A stretch of DNA of 64,000 bases, taken from contig NZ_JOBF01000003.1 of NCBI RefSeq assembly GCF_000718635.1, forward strand, positions 1 to 64,000. The letters are read 5' to 3'. Made by a program: the position numbers and the translations under genes. Below the pieces are notes generated by a model. That model was not told the origin of the DNA. It saw nothing but the letters and a program-made list of their open reading frames with translations, and ran no database searches. Shown here piece by piece: positions 9,452-19,026 of this stretch. This stretch comes from Streptomyces varsoviensis (GTDB lineage: Bacteria; Actinomycetota; Actinomycetes; Streptomycetales; Streptomycetaceae). Each line of letters begins with the position of its first letter. The first letter of the stretch is position 1.

Positions 9452-10660
9452 ATGCGTGCTGCCCGGCTCATCACGATGGTGTTGTTGCTCCAGTCCCGGC
9501 CCGGGATGACGGGGGCCGAGCTGGCGCGCCGCCTGGAGGTCTCGGAGCGCACGGTCGCGCGGGACGTCCTCGCGCTTTCCGAGGCCGGCGTGCCCGTCTA
9601 CGCGGACCGCGGCCGTACGGGCGGCTACCGCCTCGTCGGCGGCTACCGCACCCGCCTCACGGGCCTGGGGCGTACGGAGGCCGAGGCGCTGTTCCTGTCC
9701 GGAGTCCCCTCGGCCCTGCGCGAGATGGGCCTAGCCGACGCCGCCTCCGCCGCCCGGCTGAAGGTCTCGGCCGCCCTCCTCCCCGAACTGCGCGACGCGG
9801 CGGCCGGCGCCGCCCAGCGCTTCCACCTCGACGCCCCCGCCTGGTTCCACGAAGCCGAACCCCCCGCCCTCCTGCCCGCCATCGCACACGCCCTCTGGCA
9901 CAACCGCCGCCTCACCACCCGCTACCAGCGCGGCAACACCGAAGCGGAACGCGAACTGGAACCGTACGGCCTCGTCCTCAAGGCAGGCGTGTGGTACTTG
10001 GCGGCGCGTGTGGCGGATGGGGACGGGGAGGGGGCGGGTGGGGGCCCTGGGGCGGGAGGTACGGGCGCGCCGGGCTCCGGCCCGGCGGCCGGGGCGGTGC
10101 GCGTGGCGGACGGCGGCGGGGAAGGGACGGGCACGGGCTCCGGCCAGGGAGGTACGGGCGCGGGCTCCGGCGCGGCGGCCGGGGCGGCGCGTGTCGCGGA
10201 CGGCAGCGCGGAGGGTACGGGCGCGGGTCCTGGCGCAGGGGTGTCGGGGCGGCGGGAGTTCCGTGTCTACCGGGTGGACCGGTTCACGGCGGTCGCGAGC
10301 GGGGAGGAGCGCTTCCAGCGCTCCGAGGCGTTCGACCTGCCCGCCTTCTGGGAGGAGCGGGCCGTCGAGTTCGCCCGCTCGATCCTGCGGGACCGGGTGG
10401 AGGTGCGCCTCACGCCGGACGGCGCCCGCCAGCTCCCGTACGTGACGGACCAGCTCGCCGCCCGCGAGGCGCTGGCCGCGGCCGGGGACCCCGACGAGCA
10501 GGGGCGGATCACCGTGACCCTGCCCGTCGAGACGGTCGACGTCGCGTACTCCCAACTGCTCGGCCTGGGGCCGGAGGCCGAGGTGCTCGCACCCGCGGCG
10601 CTGCGCGAACGCTTCGCGCGGGCAGCACGCGAAATGGCCGCCCGGTACGGGGCGCGTTGA
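9452..10660 (+). CDS. YafY/PafC-type HTH and WYL-domain regulator with a repeat insertion
   Basis: Transcriptional regulator of 402 residues. The N-terminal HTH (about 1-70) contains GMTGAELARRLEVSERTVARD and GGYRLVGGYR. The WYL domain, which binds nucleic-acid or nucleotide ligands in known members, starts near WYLAARV and ends in the typical C-terminal region. The gene is odd in that the WYL domain is split by about 80 residues of Gly/Ala/Thr repeats, each opening with RVADG. After the insertion the expected REFRVYRVDRF continues in frame. The regulator's target is unknown. No repressor site is evident upstream and the start codon rests on frame only. Confidence 0.85.
   Translation: MRAARLITMVLLLQSRPGMTGAELARRLEVSERTVARDVLALSEAGVPVYADRGRTGGYRLVGGYRTRLTGLGRTEAEALFLSGVPSALREMGLADAASAARLKVSAALLPELRDAAAGAAQRFHLDAPAWFHEAEPPALLPAIAHALWHNRRLTTRYQRGNTEAERELEPYGLVLKAGVWYLAARVADGDGEGAGGGPGAGGTGAPGSGPAAGAVRVADGGGEGTGTGSGQGGTGAGSGAAAGAARVADGSAEGTGAGPGAGVSGRREFRVYRVDRFTAVASGEERFQRSEAFDLPAFWEERAVEFARSILRDRVEVRLTPDGARQLPYVTDQLAAREALAAAGDPDEQGRITVTLPVETVDVAYSQLLGLGPEAEVLAPAALRERFARAAREMAARYGAR
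10010..10252 (+). repeat. In-frame minisatellite inside the WYL gene
   Basis: Repeat units start at 10010, 10103 and 10193 (93 and 90 bp apart, the third partial). Each encodes RVADG plus a Gly/Ala/Thr-rich tail. All lengths are multiples of three, so the reading frame survives. Confidence 0.85.
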
Positions 10661-11293
10661 TCCGCCATGTGCTCTGCGGCCCGCTACGAGCCCCGGCCCG
10701 GCGGCCGACGGCGATCAGCCGCCACGCCCGGCCGCGAAGGCCGCGGAACCCTTGCCCAACGGCCAACAGCCCTGGCCCCCGGGGGTACGCGGACGCCCCG
10801 GTCGGGTGGCCGACCCCGCCGGGCGCCGCGACCGGCTGGGCAGGGCCGAGCCCCCGGCCGCCCATCACGGGCCGTCGAGGACCGTACGGCACGCGGCGCC
10901 TCACACCGGACACCACGACCGGACGGGGCGGGCCGAAGCGTGGGCCGCCCGCTACGGGCCATCAAGGGCCGTACGGCGCGCGGCGCCGGGCGCGTGCCCG
11001 CACGGCACGAGTCGGGGCCACACAGCGCGCGGCAGGGGCAGGGCCGAAGCCCGACCGCCCGTCACAAACCGTCGAGGACCGTAAGACGCGCGGCGCCGGG
11101 CACCGGGCACCGGACGCCGCGACCGGACGGGGCGAGCCGAAGCGCCAGCCGCCCATCACGGGCCGCCAAGGACCGTACGGCGCGGCGCCAGGCACCGGTC
11201 AGGCGCACACAGCGCGCAGCCCACGGCGCCGGGCGCGGGGCCCGTGCCCCGTGCGGCACAGGTCAAGGCCACACAGCGCGCCGCAGGCGACCG
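10661..11293. repeat. 633-bp gene-free region of degenerate GC repeats
   Basis: No credible gene is visible. Diverged copies of a segment resembling cgaggaccgtacggcgcgcggcgcc recur at about 10875, 10958, 11071 and 11167, each preceded by a ccgcccatcacgggcc-like sequence. The copies are about 85-115 bp apart. It looks like an eroding tandem array between the WYL regulator and the convergent SDR gene. Confidence 0.6.
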
Positions 11294-12226
11294 TCAGCGG
11301 TAGTCGGCGGCGGTGGCGGCCTTGCCGCCGAAGACGACGTCACGGAAGTACGCCATGGCGTCCGGCTGCGAGCCGTCGGTGTCCGTGAAGCCGTACACCC
11401 TGGCCATCTGGCCGCTGGAGACGGAGGCGCCGTTCCAACGCGCCCGCCCGGCATCGGCGGCGAGGGCGGCGACGGCGCGGCCGATCAGGGCGGGCGACTC
11501 GGCGATGGCGAAGTGCGGTTCCCGCTCCACGGCGTCGCGCCAGGTGGCCTCGGTGACGCCGAAGTGGTCGAGCATCTCCTCGGAGCGCAGGAACCCCGGC
11601 GTGATGGAGAGGGCGGTGCCCCCGTACTCCTTCAGTTCCTCGGCGAGGCCGAAGGCCATCCGGTGCGGGGCGGTCTTGGCCAGGTCGAAGGGGAGGTTGC
11701 CGCGGTAGGTCTTGTTGAACTCGGCGGTGCCGTCGGTGACTTCGACGACCAGGCCGCCGGGGTCGCGGATCAGCAGCGGCAGCGCGCAGTGGCTGGTGAT
11801 GAGGTGGGCGTCGATGCCGAGCCGGAGCATCCGCAGCCCGTCCTCGATCTTCACCTCCCAGATCCGCTTGTCGAACTCCAGCAGGTGGTCCCCGCCCCAG
11901 ACGTCGTTGACGAGGATGTCGAGCCGTCCCGCTTCCCGGTCGACGCGCTCGACGACCGCCTTGACCTGCGCCGGGTCCAGGTGGTCGGTCGCGACGGCGA
12001 TGCCGGTGCCGCCGGCCGCCGTCACCAGTTCGGCCGTCTCCTCGATGGTCTCGGTGGGCCGGCCGACCTCGCTGACGCGGGTCCGGGTGGTGCGTCCGGT
12101 CGCGTAGACGGTGGCCCCGGAGCGGCCCAGTTCGACGGCCATCGCGCGGCCCGCGCCGCGCGTCGCCCCCGCGACCAGGGCGACCTTGCCGGCCAGGGGG
12201 CGCGCCGCTGCGTCCTGTGTGCTCAT
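11294..12226 (-). CDS. SDR-family oxidoreductase with Phe at the catalytic Tyr position
   Basis: Short-chain dehydrogenase/reductase-like protein of 310 residues. The Rossmann N-terminus has GATRGAGRAM (the GxxxGxG pattern) and ATGRTTR, which suggests NADP(H). LDILVNDVWG replaces the usual NNAG region. The expected YxxxK active-site motif reads FDLAK in PFDLAKTA, so the catalytic Tyr is Phe, and the region of the catalytic Ser reads VTDGT. Related proteins from memory have FYDLxK here. The protein may therefore be inactive as a dehydrogenase or have another role. Its substrate is unknown. The gene converges on the WYL regulator across a repeat-rich gap. Confidence 0.85.
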   Translation of the reverse strand: MSTQDAAARPLAGKVALVAGATRGAGRAMAVELGRSGATVYATGRTTRTRVSEVGRPTETIEETAELVTAAGGTGIAVATDHLDPAQVKAVVERVDREAGRLDILVNDVWGGDHLLEFDKRIWEVKIEDGLRMLRLGIDAHLITSHCALPLLIRDPGGLVVEVTDGTAEFNKTYRGNLPFDLAKTAPHRMAFGLAEELKEYGGTALSITPGFLRSEEMLDHFGVTEATWRDAVEREPHFAIAESPALIGRAVAALAADAGRARWNGASVSSGQMARVYGFTDTDGSQPDAMAYFRDVVFGGKAATAADYR

Positions 12227-12459
12227 GTACGTATGTCCTCTCGCTCCGCCGGTTGGCTACGGGCCGACCCTGACAGCGATACCGGACACCTTCTGTCGTC
12301 TTTTCGGCTCGCGCCCGCACGGGTACGTTCGCCGTTCGATCTGAGACCGGATCAGTACCGCTTGCCGTCCTCTTGCCGTCCTCGAACGGCCGGTAACGAC
12401 ACAGTCGCATCTGGGCCGCTCCGCGTGCGTGGCCCGGCCCCAGGCCCGATGCTGGTGCC

Positions 12460-12990
12460 GTGATGGACGAGACGGAGTTCTGGTCGTTGATCGACGCCAC
12501 CCGCCAGGCGGCCGACGGCGACCCCGAGGACCAGGCCGACCTGCTGATCGAGCGGCTGACGCAGCTCGATCCGGACTCCGTGCTGTACTTCGCGCGGCAC
12601 TTCGAGGCGCGCTACAACCGCGCGTACCGCTGGGATCTGTGGGGCGCGGCCTGGGTGCTGCTGGACGGGGCGGACGACGAGGTCTTCGACTGCTTCCGCT
12701 GCTGGCTGATCGGGCAGGGCCGGGAGGTCTTCGAGGGGGCGCTGCACGAGCCGGACGACCTGGCCGACCTGCTGGAGGAGTTCGACGATCGGGTCGACGG
12801 GGACGGCGAGGACCTGGGGTACGCGGCCGACGAGGCGTACGAGCAGTTGACCGGCGCGGAGTTGCCGGACCTGGGGCTGCCGGAGCCGCCCTCGGAGCCG
12901 CTGGGCAGCCCGCTGGACTTCGAGGACGAGGCGGCGATGGCGGAACGGTTCCCCAAGCTGTGGGAGGGCCGCGACCGGCTGGGGGCGTGA
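12460..12990 (+). CDS. DUF4240 domain protein
   Basis: Small acidic cytosolic protein of 176 residues with no established function. The N-terminal half (TEFWSLIDATRQ, the ARHFEARYNRAY region, LWGAAWVL) matches the DUF4240 family as I know it. There are no signal or membrane segments. The start could be the GTG at 12460 or the ATG directly after it at 12463. It stands alone, divergent from the SDR gene, with a 233-bp intergenic region between them. Confidence 0.8.
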   Translation: MMDETEFWSLIDATRQAADGDPEDQADLLIERLTQLDPDSVLYFARHFEARYNRAYRWDLWGAAWVLLDGADDEVFDCFRCWLIGQGREVFEGALHEPDDLADLLEEFDDRVDGDGEDLGYAADEAYEQLTGAELPDLGLPEPPSEPLGSPLDFEDEAAMAERFPKLWEGRDRLGA

Positions 12991-13084
12991 ACCACCACGG
13001 GCTACAGGCGTGAACCACTACCGGCGGCGGAGGCGAACCACTCCCCGCCGGGGTCCGGAGCCCTCCCCTGCAGGCAGCCGAAAG

Positions 13085-13573
13085 CTACAGCGCCCGCGCC
13101 ATCAGCACATCGTCCACGTACTCCCCGCCCACCAGGAACTCCCCCCGCAGCACGCCCTCCACGGCGAACCCCTCCGACTCGTACAGCCGCCGCGCGGGCG
13201 TGTTGTGGCCGAGCACCCGCAGCGTGAGGCGGACCGCGGCCTGCCGCCGGGCCTCGTCGGCGGAGGCCCGCAGCAGGGCGCGGGCGACGCCGCGCCCGCG
13301 CGCGGTCTCGTCGACGGCGAGCCCCTGTATCTGCCGCACGTGCGCGTTGGAGGGCAGCGGGGTCGCCGGTACGAGGCGCAGATAGCCGGCGACGCGCCCG
13401 TCGAGTTCGGCCACGAGGATGTACTCGGGCAGGTTTCCGGCCGTGAAGAACGGCCCGTACGGCGGCTTCGGCGGCGCCATCACGGAGTGCACCGGCGACC
13501 AGGTCCGGCGGTCCAGCTCGGCGAGGGCCGCGTCGTCGGAGAGGACGGCGGGGCGGATGATCGGCTCGGGCAT
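13085..13573 (-). CDS. GNAT-family N-acetyltransferase
   Basis: Acetyl-CoA-dependent acyltransferase of 162 residues with an unknown acceptor. The GNAT core is visible. IQGLAVDETARGRGVARALL is motif A with the acetyl-CoA-binding R/Q-x-x-G-x-G/A loop. LGHNTPARRLYESEGF is motif B, followed by a C-terminal strand. I chose the ATG at 13573 (MPEPIIRPAVLS); the open frame further upstream overlaps the next, divergently transcribed gene and has no family sequence. It may share a promoter region with the NAD-dependent epimerase-like gene that starts 72 bp away on the other strand. Confidence 0.88.
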   Translation of the reverse strand: MPEPIIRPAVLSDDAALAELDRRTWSPVHSVMAPPKPPYGPFFTAGNLPEYILVAELDGRVAGYLRLVPATPLPSNAHVRQIQGLAVDETARGRGVARALLRASADEARRQAAVRLTLRVLGHNTPARRLYESEGFAVEGVLRGEFLVGGEYVDDVLMARAL

Positions 13574-13645
13574 GCGGGTCACTGTGGCACAGGCGGCGGG
13601 TGCCGCGGCGGGAATTAACCGCCTGCCGACGGGCGCGGGGGCAGG

Positions 13646-14554
13646 ATGACCGGCATGCGGATCGCGATCACCGGTTCGGCCGGGCTCATCGGTACGGCGC
13701 TCGTACGCTCCCTGGAGGCGGACGGCCACCACGTGGTGCGGCTGGTGCGGCGCGCGCCCCGCGCGGCGGACGAGGTCGAGTGGGACCCGATGCGGCAGCG
13801 CGTCGACGCGGACGGGCTCGCCGGGTGCGCGGCCGTCGTGCACCTCGCGGGCGCGGGGCTCGGCGACCGCCGCTGGACGGACGCGTACAAGAAGGAGCTG
13901 CGCGACAGCCGGGTGCTGGGCACGGCCGCCGTCGCGGAGGCCGTGGCCGCCCTCGACGAGCCGCCGCGGGTGCTGGTCAGCGGTAGCGCGATCGGCTTCT
14001 ACGGGGACACCGGGGACCGCGCGGTCGACGAGGACCACCCGCCCGGCGACGGCTTCCTCGCGGACCTCTGCCAGGAGTGGGAGGAAGCCGCCGGGGCGGC
14101 CGTGGAGGCGGGCGTACGGACCGTCTACGCCCGTACCGGCCTGGTCGTCTCCCGCGCGGGCGGCGCCTGGGCACGGCTCTTCCCCCTCTTCCGGTACGGG
14201 CTCGGGGGACGCCTGGGCGACGGCCGGCAGTACTGGAGCTTCATCTCCCTGCACGACCACGTCGCCGCCCTGCGCCACATCCTGGACACCGGGACGCTGT
14301 ACGGGCCGGTCAACCTCACCGCGCCGGCGCCCGTCACCAACCGCGAGGTGACGCGGGCGATGGGGCGGGTGCTGCGCCGCCCGACGCTGTTCACCGCGCC
14401 CGCGCCCGCGCTGCGGCTCGCGCTCGGCGAGTTCGCGACGGATGTCCTGAGCAGCCAGCGGGTCCTGCCCCGCAAACTGCTGGACTCGGGTTTCGCGTAC
14501 GCGTTCCCCGGGATCGAGGAGACGCTGCGGGCGGCGCTGGCGGAACGGGGCTGA
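13646..14554 (+). CDS. TIGR01777-type (YfcH/SulA-like) NAD(P)-dependent epimerase family protein
   Basis: Extended-SDR protein of 302 residues. The N-terminal nucleotide motif is ITGSAGLIGTALV. Family sequences VVHLAGAGL, RRWTDAYKKELRDSR and SGSAIGFYGD follow, and the C-terminal part (VLPRKLLDSGFAYAFPGIEE) is typical. Members are widespread and have been linked loosely to cell division in older literature; the substrate is not known. It is divergent from the GNAT gene. Confidence 0.88.
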   Translation: MTGMRIAITGSAGLIGTALVRSLEADGHHVVRLVRRAPRAADEVEWDPMRQRVDADGLAGCAAVVHLAGAGLGDRRWTDAYKKELRDSRVLGTAAVAEAVAALDEPPRVLVSGSAIGFYGDTGDRAVDEDHPPGDGFLADLCQEWEEAAGAAVEAGVRTVYARTGLVVSRAGGAWARLFPLFRYGLGGRLGDGRQYWSFISLHDHVAALRHILDTGTLYGPVNLTAPAPVTNREVTRAMGRVLRRPTLFTAPAPALRLALGEFATDVLSSQRVLPRKLLDSGFAYAFPGIEETLRAALAERG

Positions 14555-14567
14555 CGGCGGCCGGACC

Positions 14568-14639
14568 GGGAGGCGCGCGGGCCGCCCTCCGCCGTCGGTG
14601 CCGCGGAGCCCCGGCCGGGGGCCGTACCGCGCGCCTCCC
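14568..14639 (+). terminator. Large hairpin after the epimerase-like gene
   Basis: A 13-bp perfect stem (gggaggcgcgcgg at 14568-14580 with its complement at 14627-14639) encloses a GC-rich loop with an inner hairpin. It begins 14 bp after the stop, so a terminator role is likely. Confidence 0.6.
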
Positions 14640-14859
14640 GCGTCGGTCGTACGCCGTGGCCAGGCCGGCCCGCCGACGTGCCGGTACGCGCCGCGCGGCG
14701 TCGGCGCCGCCGCCGTGCGACCGGCGTGCGACCGTGCACTGTCCGTGCGCGACTGCCGCGAAGGGGTTTTGTCCCTACCGTCGAGGCAACTCACGCATCC
14801 CCGCCATTGGTTGGGGGCATCAGGCCACCGAGTGAGCGGACCGACCTCGGGGAGGGCAC

Positions 14860-16266
14860 GTGCTCGACCGTGCACGAAATTCCGCGAACCCCATCGATGC
14901 CGACGGCGCCCCGGATGCCGTCGATGCCGCTGGCACCCACGGTATGGATGACGCCGCCGTCGACGCCGTCGATGTCGTCATCGTGGGCGCCGGGCTCGCC
15001 GGCCTGTCGGCGGCCCAGCAGCTCACCAACGCCGGAGTAACAGTCACCGTCCTGGAGGCCGCCCCTTACGCCGGGGGCCGCACCACCACGGAGACGGTGG
15101 ACGGCTTCCGCCTGGACCGCACCGGAGCGCTGCTCAACACCGCCTATCCCGAGCTGCTGCGCACCCCCGGTCTGGGGGCGCTCACGCTGCGGCCCTTCGC
15201 GCCGGGCGTGCTCGTCCACCACGACGGCGGCAGTCTGCGGACGGGCGCGCCCCGCGGTGCGCGAAGCGCCCGGAGCACGCGGGGCGCACTGACGACAGCG
15301 CGCGCCCTGGCGCGCGCGCCCCGCGCGGGCGGCCTCGACCAGGCGCGCATAGGAGCCGCGCTGTCCCGCTTCGCGACCCTGTCCACCGACCGGCTGCTCA
15401 CCCGCCCCGACCGGCCCACCGCCGAGACCCTGGCCGGGCGCGGCCTCTCGCCCCGCACCGTCGAGAGCTTCCTGCGGCCGCTGCTGGTCTCGCTGCTCGG
15501 CGACCCGGACCTCACCACGTCCAGCCGCGTCGCCGACCTGGTGCTGCGCGGGTACGCGCGCGGCCGGCTGTGCCTGGCCGCCGGCGGGGCGGGCACCATC
15601 CCCGAACTGCTGGTCGCGGCGCTGCCGCCCGGTACGGTCCGGACGGGCGTACAGGCCAAGTCGGTGTGCACCACGTCCGTCTCCACCGCCGGCCACGGCG
15701 ACATCCGCTGCCGCTCCGTCGTGGTCGCCACGGGGGCGCGCGCCGCCGCCGAACTCATTCCGGGTCTGCGGCTTCCCGCGTTCCACCCCGTCACGGTGGT
15801 GCACCACGCCGCCGACGCCGCGCCGCCGCACGGGCCGGCGCTGATCCTCGCCGCCGACGGGAGCGGGCCCGTCGCGCACACCATGGTGGCCGGCGAGGTC
15901 GACCCGGCCCGTACCCCGCCCGGCCGGACGCTGATCACCTCGACGGTCCTGGGCGCCGCCGCGGCGCTGCCGACCGCCGAACTCGACCGCGCGGTCCGCG
16001 CCCAACTGGCCGCCGTCTACGCCACGTCCACCACCGGGTGGCGGCTGCTGGCCGCGTACCACGAGCCCGACGCGATCCCCGCCATGACCGCGCCCCACGA
16101 CCTCCGCCGCCCGGTGCGGCTGCTCTCCGGGCTGTACGTATGCGGCGACCACCGCGACACCAGCACGGTGCAGGGCGCCCTCTACTCGGGCCGCCGAGCC
16201 GCCCGCGCGGTCCTCCACGACCTGGGCGTCGCCACCGACGAATCGCCGAGGCTGCGGGCGGCGTAG
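14860..16266 (+). CDS. FAD-dependent oxidoreductase (amine oxidase / protoporphyrinogen-oxidase-like)
   Basis: Flavoprotein of 468 residues. After a 38-residue leader comes the dinucleotide motif VVIVGAGLAGLSAAQQL and the second FAD motif GGRTTTETVDGFRLDRT. The C-terminus has YVCGDHRDTSTVQGAL and SGRRAARAV, which bind FAD in this superfamily. The substrate cannot be told from sequence. The GTG at 14860 lies only 3 nt after GGAGGG, so an internal start such as the ATG at 14944 is possible. The gene converges with a regulator gene and shares a bidirectional terminator with it. Confidence 0.85.
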   Translation: MLDRARNSANPIDADGAPDAVDAAGTHGMDDAAVDAVDVVIVGAGLAGLSAAQQLTNAGVTVTVLEAAPYAGGRTTTETVDGFRLDRTGALLNTAYPELLRTPGLGALTLRPFAPGVLVHHDGGSLRTGAPRGARSARSTRGALTTARALARAPRAGGLDQARIGAALSRFATLSTDRLLTRPDRPTAETLAGRGLSPRTVESFLRPLLVSLLGDPDLTTSSRVADLVLRGYARGRLCLAAGGAGTIPELLVAALPPGTVRTGVQAKSVCTTSVSTAGHGDIRCRSVVVATGARAAAELIPGLRLPAFHPVTVVHHAADAAPPHGPALILAADGSGPVAHTMVAGEVDPARTPPGRTLITSTVLGAAAALPTAELDRAVRAQLAAVYATSTTGWRLLAAYHEPDAIPAMTAPHDLRRPVRLLSGLYVCGDHRDTSTVQGALYSGRRAARAVLHDLGVATDESPRLRAA

Positions 16267-16295
16267 CCCCCCAGGGGCGGCTCCGCTCCGGGAGC

Positions 16296-16316
16296 GGCGC
16301 GCCCCAGGGGCGCGCC
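16296..16316. terminator. Bidirectional palindromic terminator
   Basis: A 10-bp perfect inverted repeat (ggcgcgcccc / ggggcgcgcc) around one base lies between two convergent stops. Confidence 0.7.
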
Positions 16317-16322
16317 CGTCCC

Positions 16323-17885
16323 CTACCCCATCGCGGCGACCCGCTCGCGGTATCCGCGTACGGCCGCGGCGTCCCGGTACGGCTCCAGCCTCCGTTCGAA
16401 GTCGCGCACGTACTCCACCGCGCGGGCCGACCGCATCTCGGAAGCCTGCTGCGCCGCCTCGGCGCCCAGCACGCACGCCTGCTCCAGCTCGCCGAGCCCC
16501 AGCCGCGCGGAGGCCAGCACCACCCGGCAGAACAGCCGGCTGCGGGCGAACCCGGCGCCGCGCAGTTGCAACGACCGTTCGGCGTGCAGCGCGGCGGCCC
16601 GGTACTGCTGCAAGTCCCGGTAGCAGTGGCCGAATTCGTCGGCGAGCTGCCCCTCGTCGAAGAACCGCGCCCAGTACGGCACGTCGTCCCCCGGCCGCGC
16701 CGTCTCCAGCGCCCGTTCCGCCCGCGCGAGGGAGGCGGTGCACGCCCGTACCTCGCTCAGCACGCCGTGCCCGCGCGCCTCCACGGCGTGCAGCAGGGCC
16801 TGCACCACGGGCGGCGCGCCCGACCCCACGCCCTGCTGGGCGACGCGCGCCAGTTGCACGGCCTCCCGGCCGTGTCCCAGATACACGGCCTGCCGGCTCA
16901 TGGTGGCCAGCACGTAGCTGCCGTAGGCCCGGTCCCCGGCGGCCTGGGCCAGCCGCAGCGCCTGGACGAAGTACCGCTGCGCGAGCCCGTGCGCGGCGAT
17001 GTCGTACGAGGTCCAGCCCGCCAGCCGGGTGAGGTCGGCGGCGGCGGCGAACAGCCGCCGCCCGGTGGCCTCCCCGTACGCGCCGCGCAGCATCGGTTCC
17101 ACTTCGTGTTCCAGATAGCGCACGAGCGCCTGGCGCGCGTGGCCGCCGCCGTAGGCGTGGTCGAGGGTGCGGAAGAGGTCGCCCACCGACCGCAGCGCGG
17201 CGACGTCGCCCATCGTGACGCGGGCGCCGGGGCCGCGCTCGGTCTGGCGCTGCCGGGATACGGGCCCCCGGCCCTGTGCGGGCACGCGCGGCGCTTCGCC
17301 GACGGCCCCGGGGGTCTTGCCGCCGGCGGGCGCGGGCACACCGCCGGCGCTCGCGCCACCACTGGGAGCACTGGCCCCGGCGGCTCCGGTCCCGGCCGCG
17401 CCACCACCCGCTCCGCGCGCCCCCGGGTCCCCTCTCGCCACCCGCTCGTCGGGGCGCCCGATGAGCCAGTCCCGGCTGGGCACCACCAGCCCGGCCGGGG
17501 TGAAGGCGATCTTCCGGAGTTCGGTGTGGCTGCCCGAGTCCTTGCGCCACAGCCCGCTGACGATGTCGACGGCCTCCTCGGGCGACGCGGCGAACTCCAG
17601 CCCCGCGTACACCGGCGCGCAGGCGTCGAGCCCCATGTCCTGCGCGGAGAGCCGCCGCCCCAGCCGCCGGGTGAAGACCTCGGCGATCAGCGCGGGGGTG
17701 GTGCCGCGCGGCTGCTGTCCCCGCAGCCAGCGCGTCACGGATGTCTTGTCGTACCGCAGATCGAGCCCGTGTTCGAGCCCGAGCTGATCAACCCGGCGCG
17801 CGAGCCCCGCGTTGGAGAAGCCCGCCTCGGCGATGAGCCCGGCGAGCTGACGGTTGGGGGTGCGGTGCGGGGGTCGTTCCGTCAT
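16323..17885 (-). CDS. HTH regulator with TPR-like region (NsdA-like architecture)
   Basis: Likely transcriptional regulator of 520 residues. The N-terminal HTH spans about 10-80 ([32 protein letters not shown]). A Gly/Ala/Pro-rich linker of about 55 residues (around 165-220) follows. The C-terminal half consists of helical repeats (for example [40 protein letters not shown]). This layout is common in Streptomyces development and antibiotic regulators such as NsdA, though I cannot assign it to one. The ATG at 17885 is used because sequence further upstream runs into the lipB promoter. It is divergent from lipB. Confidence 0.8.
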   Translation of the reverse strand: MTERPPHRTPNRQLAGLIAEAGFSNAGLARRVDQLGLEHGLDLRYDKTSVTRWLRGQQPRGTTPALIAEVFTRRLGRRLSAQDMGLDACAPVYAGLEFAASPEEAVDIVSGLWRKDSGSHTELRKIAFTPAGLVVPSRDWLIGRPDERVARGDPGARGAGGGAAGTGAAGASAPSGGASAGGVPAPAGGKTPGAVGEAPRVPAQGRGPVSRQRQTERGPGARVTMGDVAALRSVGDLFRTLDHAYGGGHARQALVRYLEHEVEPMLRGAYGEATGRRLFAAAADLTRLAGWTSYDIAAHGLAQRYFVQALRLAQAAGDRAYGSYVLATMSRQAVYLGHGREAVQLARVAQQGVGSGAPPVVQALLHAVEARGHGVLSEVRACTASLARAERALETARPGDDVPYWARFFDEGQLADEFGHCYRDLQQYRAAALHAERSLQLRGAGFARSRLFCRVVLASARLGLGELEQACVLGAEAAQQASEMRSARAVEYVRDFERRLEPYRDAAAVRGYRERVAAMG

Positions 17886-18126
17886 CAGCCTGTCGGTCTC
17901 CCTGATCGCCCTCTGGAACGGCGCGAATTTAGCGGCAGTCTTGGCCCTGATCGCCACCTTCGCCCCGCATTCATCCGATCGTGTGAGCACAGCGGACGGT
18001 CGGTCGCGGGCCCTTCGCACCGCCTTCCCGCCGCCTCCCGCCCCGGCCGCCGTCCGCGCTGTCAGCGCCCCGCCGTACAGTTGCAGAGCGCGATGGCTGC
18101 AAGACAAGGTTCGAAGAGGAGCTGCC

Positions 18127-18909
18127 GTGAGTGAGCTGCGCTTTGTCCACCTGGGCTTCGGGGCGGACGCCGTCGAATACCAGGAGGCCTGGCAGGAGCA
18201 GCGCCGGGTCCACGCCGCCCGCTTCGCGGACGAGATTCCGGACACGTGCCTGCTGCTGGAGCACCCGGCGGTCTACACAGCGGGGCGGCGCACGGCCGAC
18301 AACGAGCGCCCCCTGGACGGCACCCCCGTCATCGACGTGGACCGCGGCGGCAAGATCACCTGGCATGGCCCCGGCCAGCTCGTCGGCTATCCGATCCAGA
18401 AGCTGCCGCGCCCGGTGGACGTGGTCGCGCACGTACGCCGCCTGGAGGACGCGCTCATCCGGGCCTGCGCGGAGTTCGGCCTGGAGACCACCCGCGTCGA
18501 GGGCCGCAGCGGCGTCTGGGTGCTGGGCGACCCGGTCGAGGAGCGGCCGGCCGCGGGCGGGCTCTCCCTGGACTTCGACCCGCGCCTGGCGGACGAGGAG
18601 TTCGACCCCCGGCTGAACGGCCCGGAGTACGCGCCGTCCAACGCCGGGCAGCGCCGCGAGGACCGCAAGCTGGCCGCGATCGGCATCCGGATCGCCAAGG
18701 GCGTGACGATGCACGGCTTCGCGCTGAACTGCAATCCGGACAACACCTGGTTCGACCGGATCGTGCCGTGCGGAATCCGGGACGCGGGTGTGACGTCGCT
18801 CTCCAACGAGCTGGGCCGCGAGGTCACCGTCCCCGAGGCCGTCCCCGTGATCGAGAAGCACCTGCGGGACGTCCTACAAGGGGCGGAGTTGCTCCCCCGG
18901 GCCGTCTAG
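18127..18909 (+). CDS. lipB: Octanoyl-[acyl-carrier-protein]:protein octanoyltransferase
   Basis: First step of lipoate synthesis: transfers octanoyl from ACP to the lipoyl Lys of E2 proteins and GcvH. The 260-residue protein shows the signature [18 protein letters not shown] and the catalytic Cys/Lys region ([15 protein letters not shown], then [12 protein letters not shown]). It carries an extra segment (about 138-175) before the AIGIR motif compared with enterobacterial LipB. AAGAGGA at 18114-18120 precedes the GTG at 18127. It is followed 117 bp later by lipA, which completes the pathway. The acceptor proteins (E2, GcvH) are encoded in this window. Confidence 0.95.
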   Translation: MSELRFVHLGFGADAVEYQEAWQEQRRVHAARFADEIPDTCLLLEHPAVYTAGRRTADNERPLDGTPVIDVDRGGKITWHGPGQLVGYPIQKLPRPVDVVAHVRRLEDALIRACAEFGLETTRVEGRSGVWVLGDPVEERPAAGGLSLDFDPRLADEEFDPRLNGPEYAPSNAGQRREDRKLAAIGIRIAKGVTMHGFALNCNPDNTWFDRIVPCGIRDAGVTSLSNELGREVTVPEAVPVIEKHLRDVLQGAELLPRAV

Positions 18910-19026
18910 CGGGAATGCGCCCCCCAGCGTCGGAGGTTGGTTCGGGCGTAAGAGCGTAAGTAGTACGGGCGTACTCTAGGGTTCGCCGACGAATCGAATG
19001 CCGTACAGCAAAGGGGAGTACCGGAC

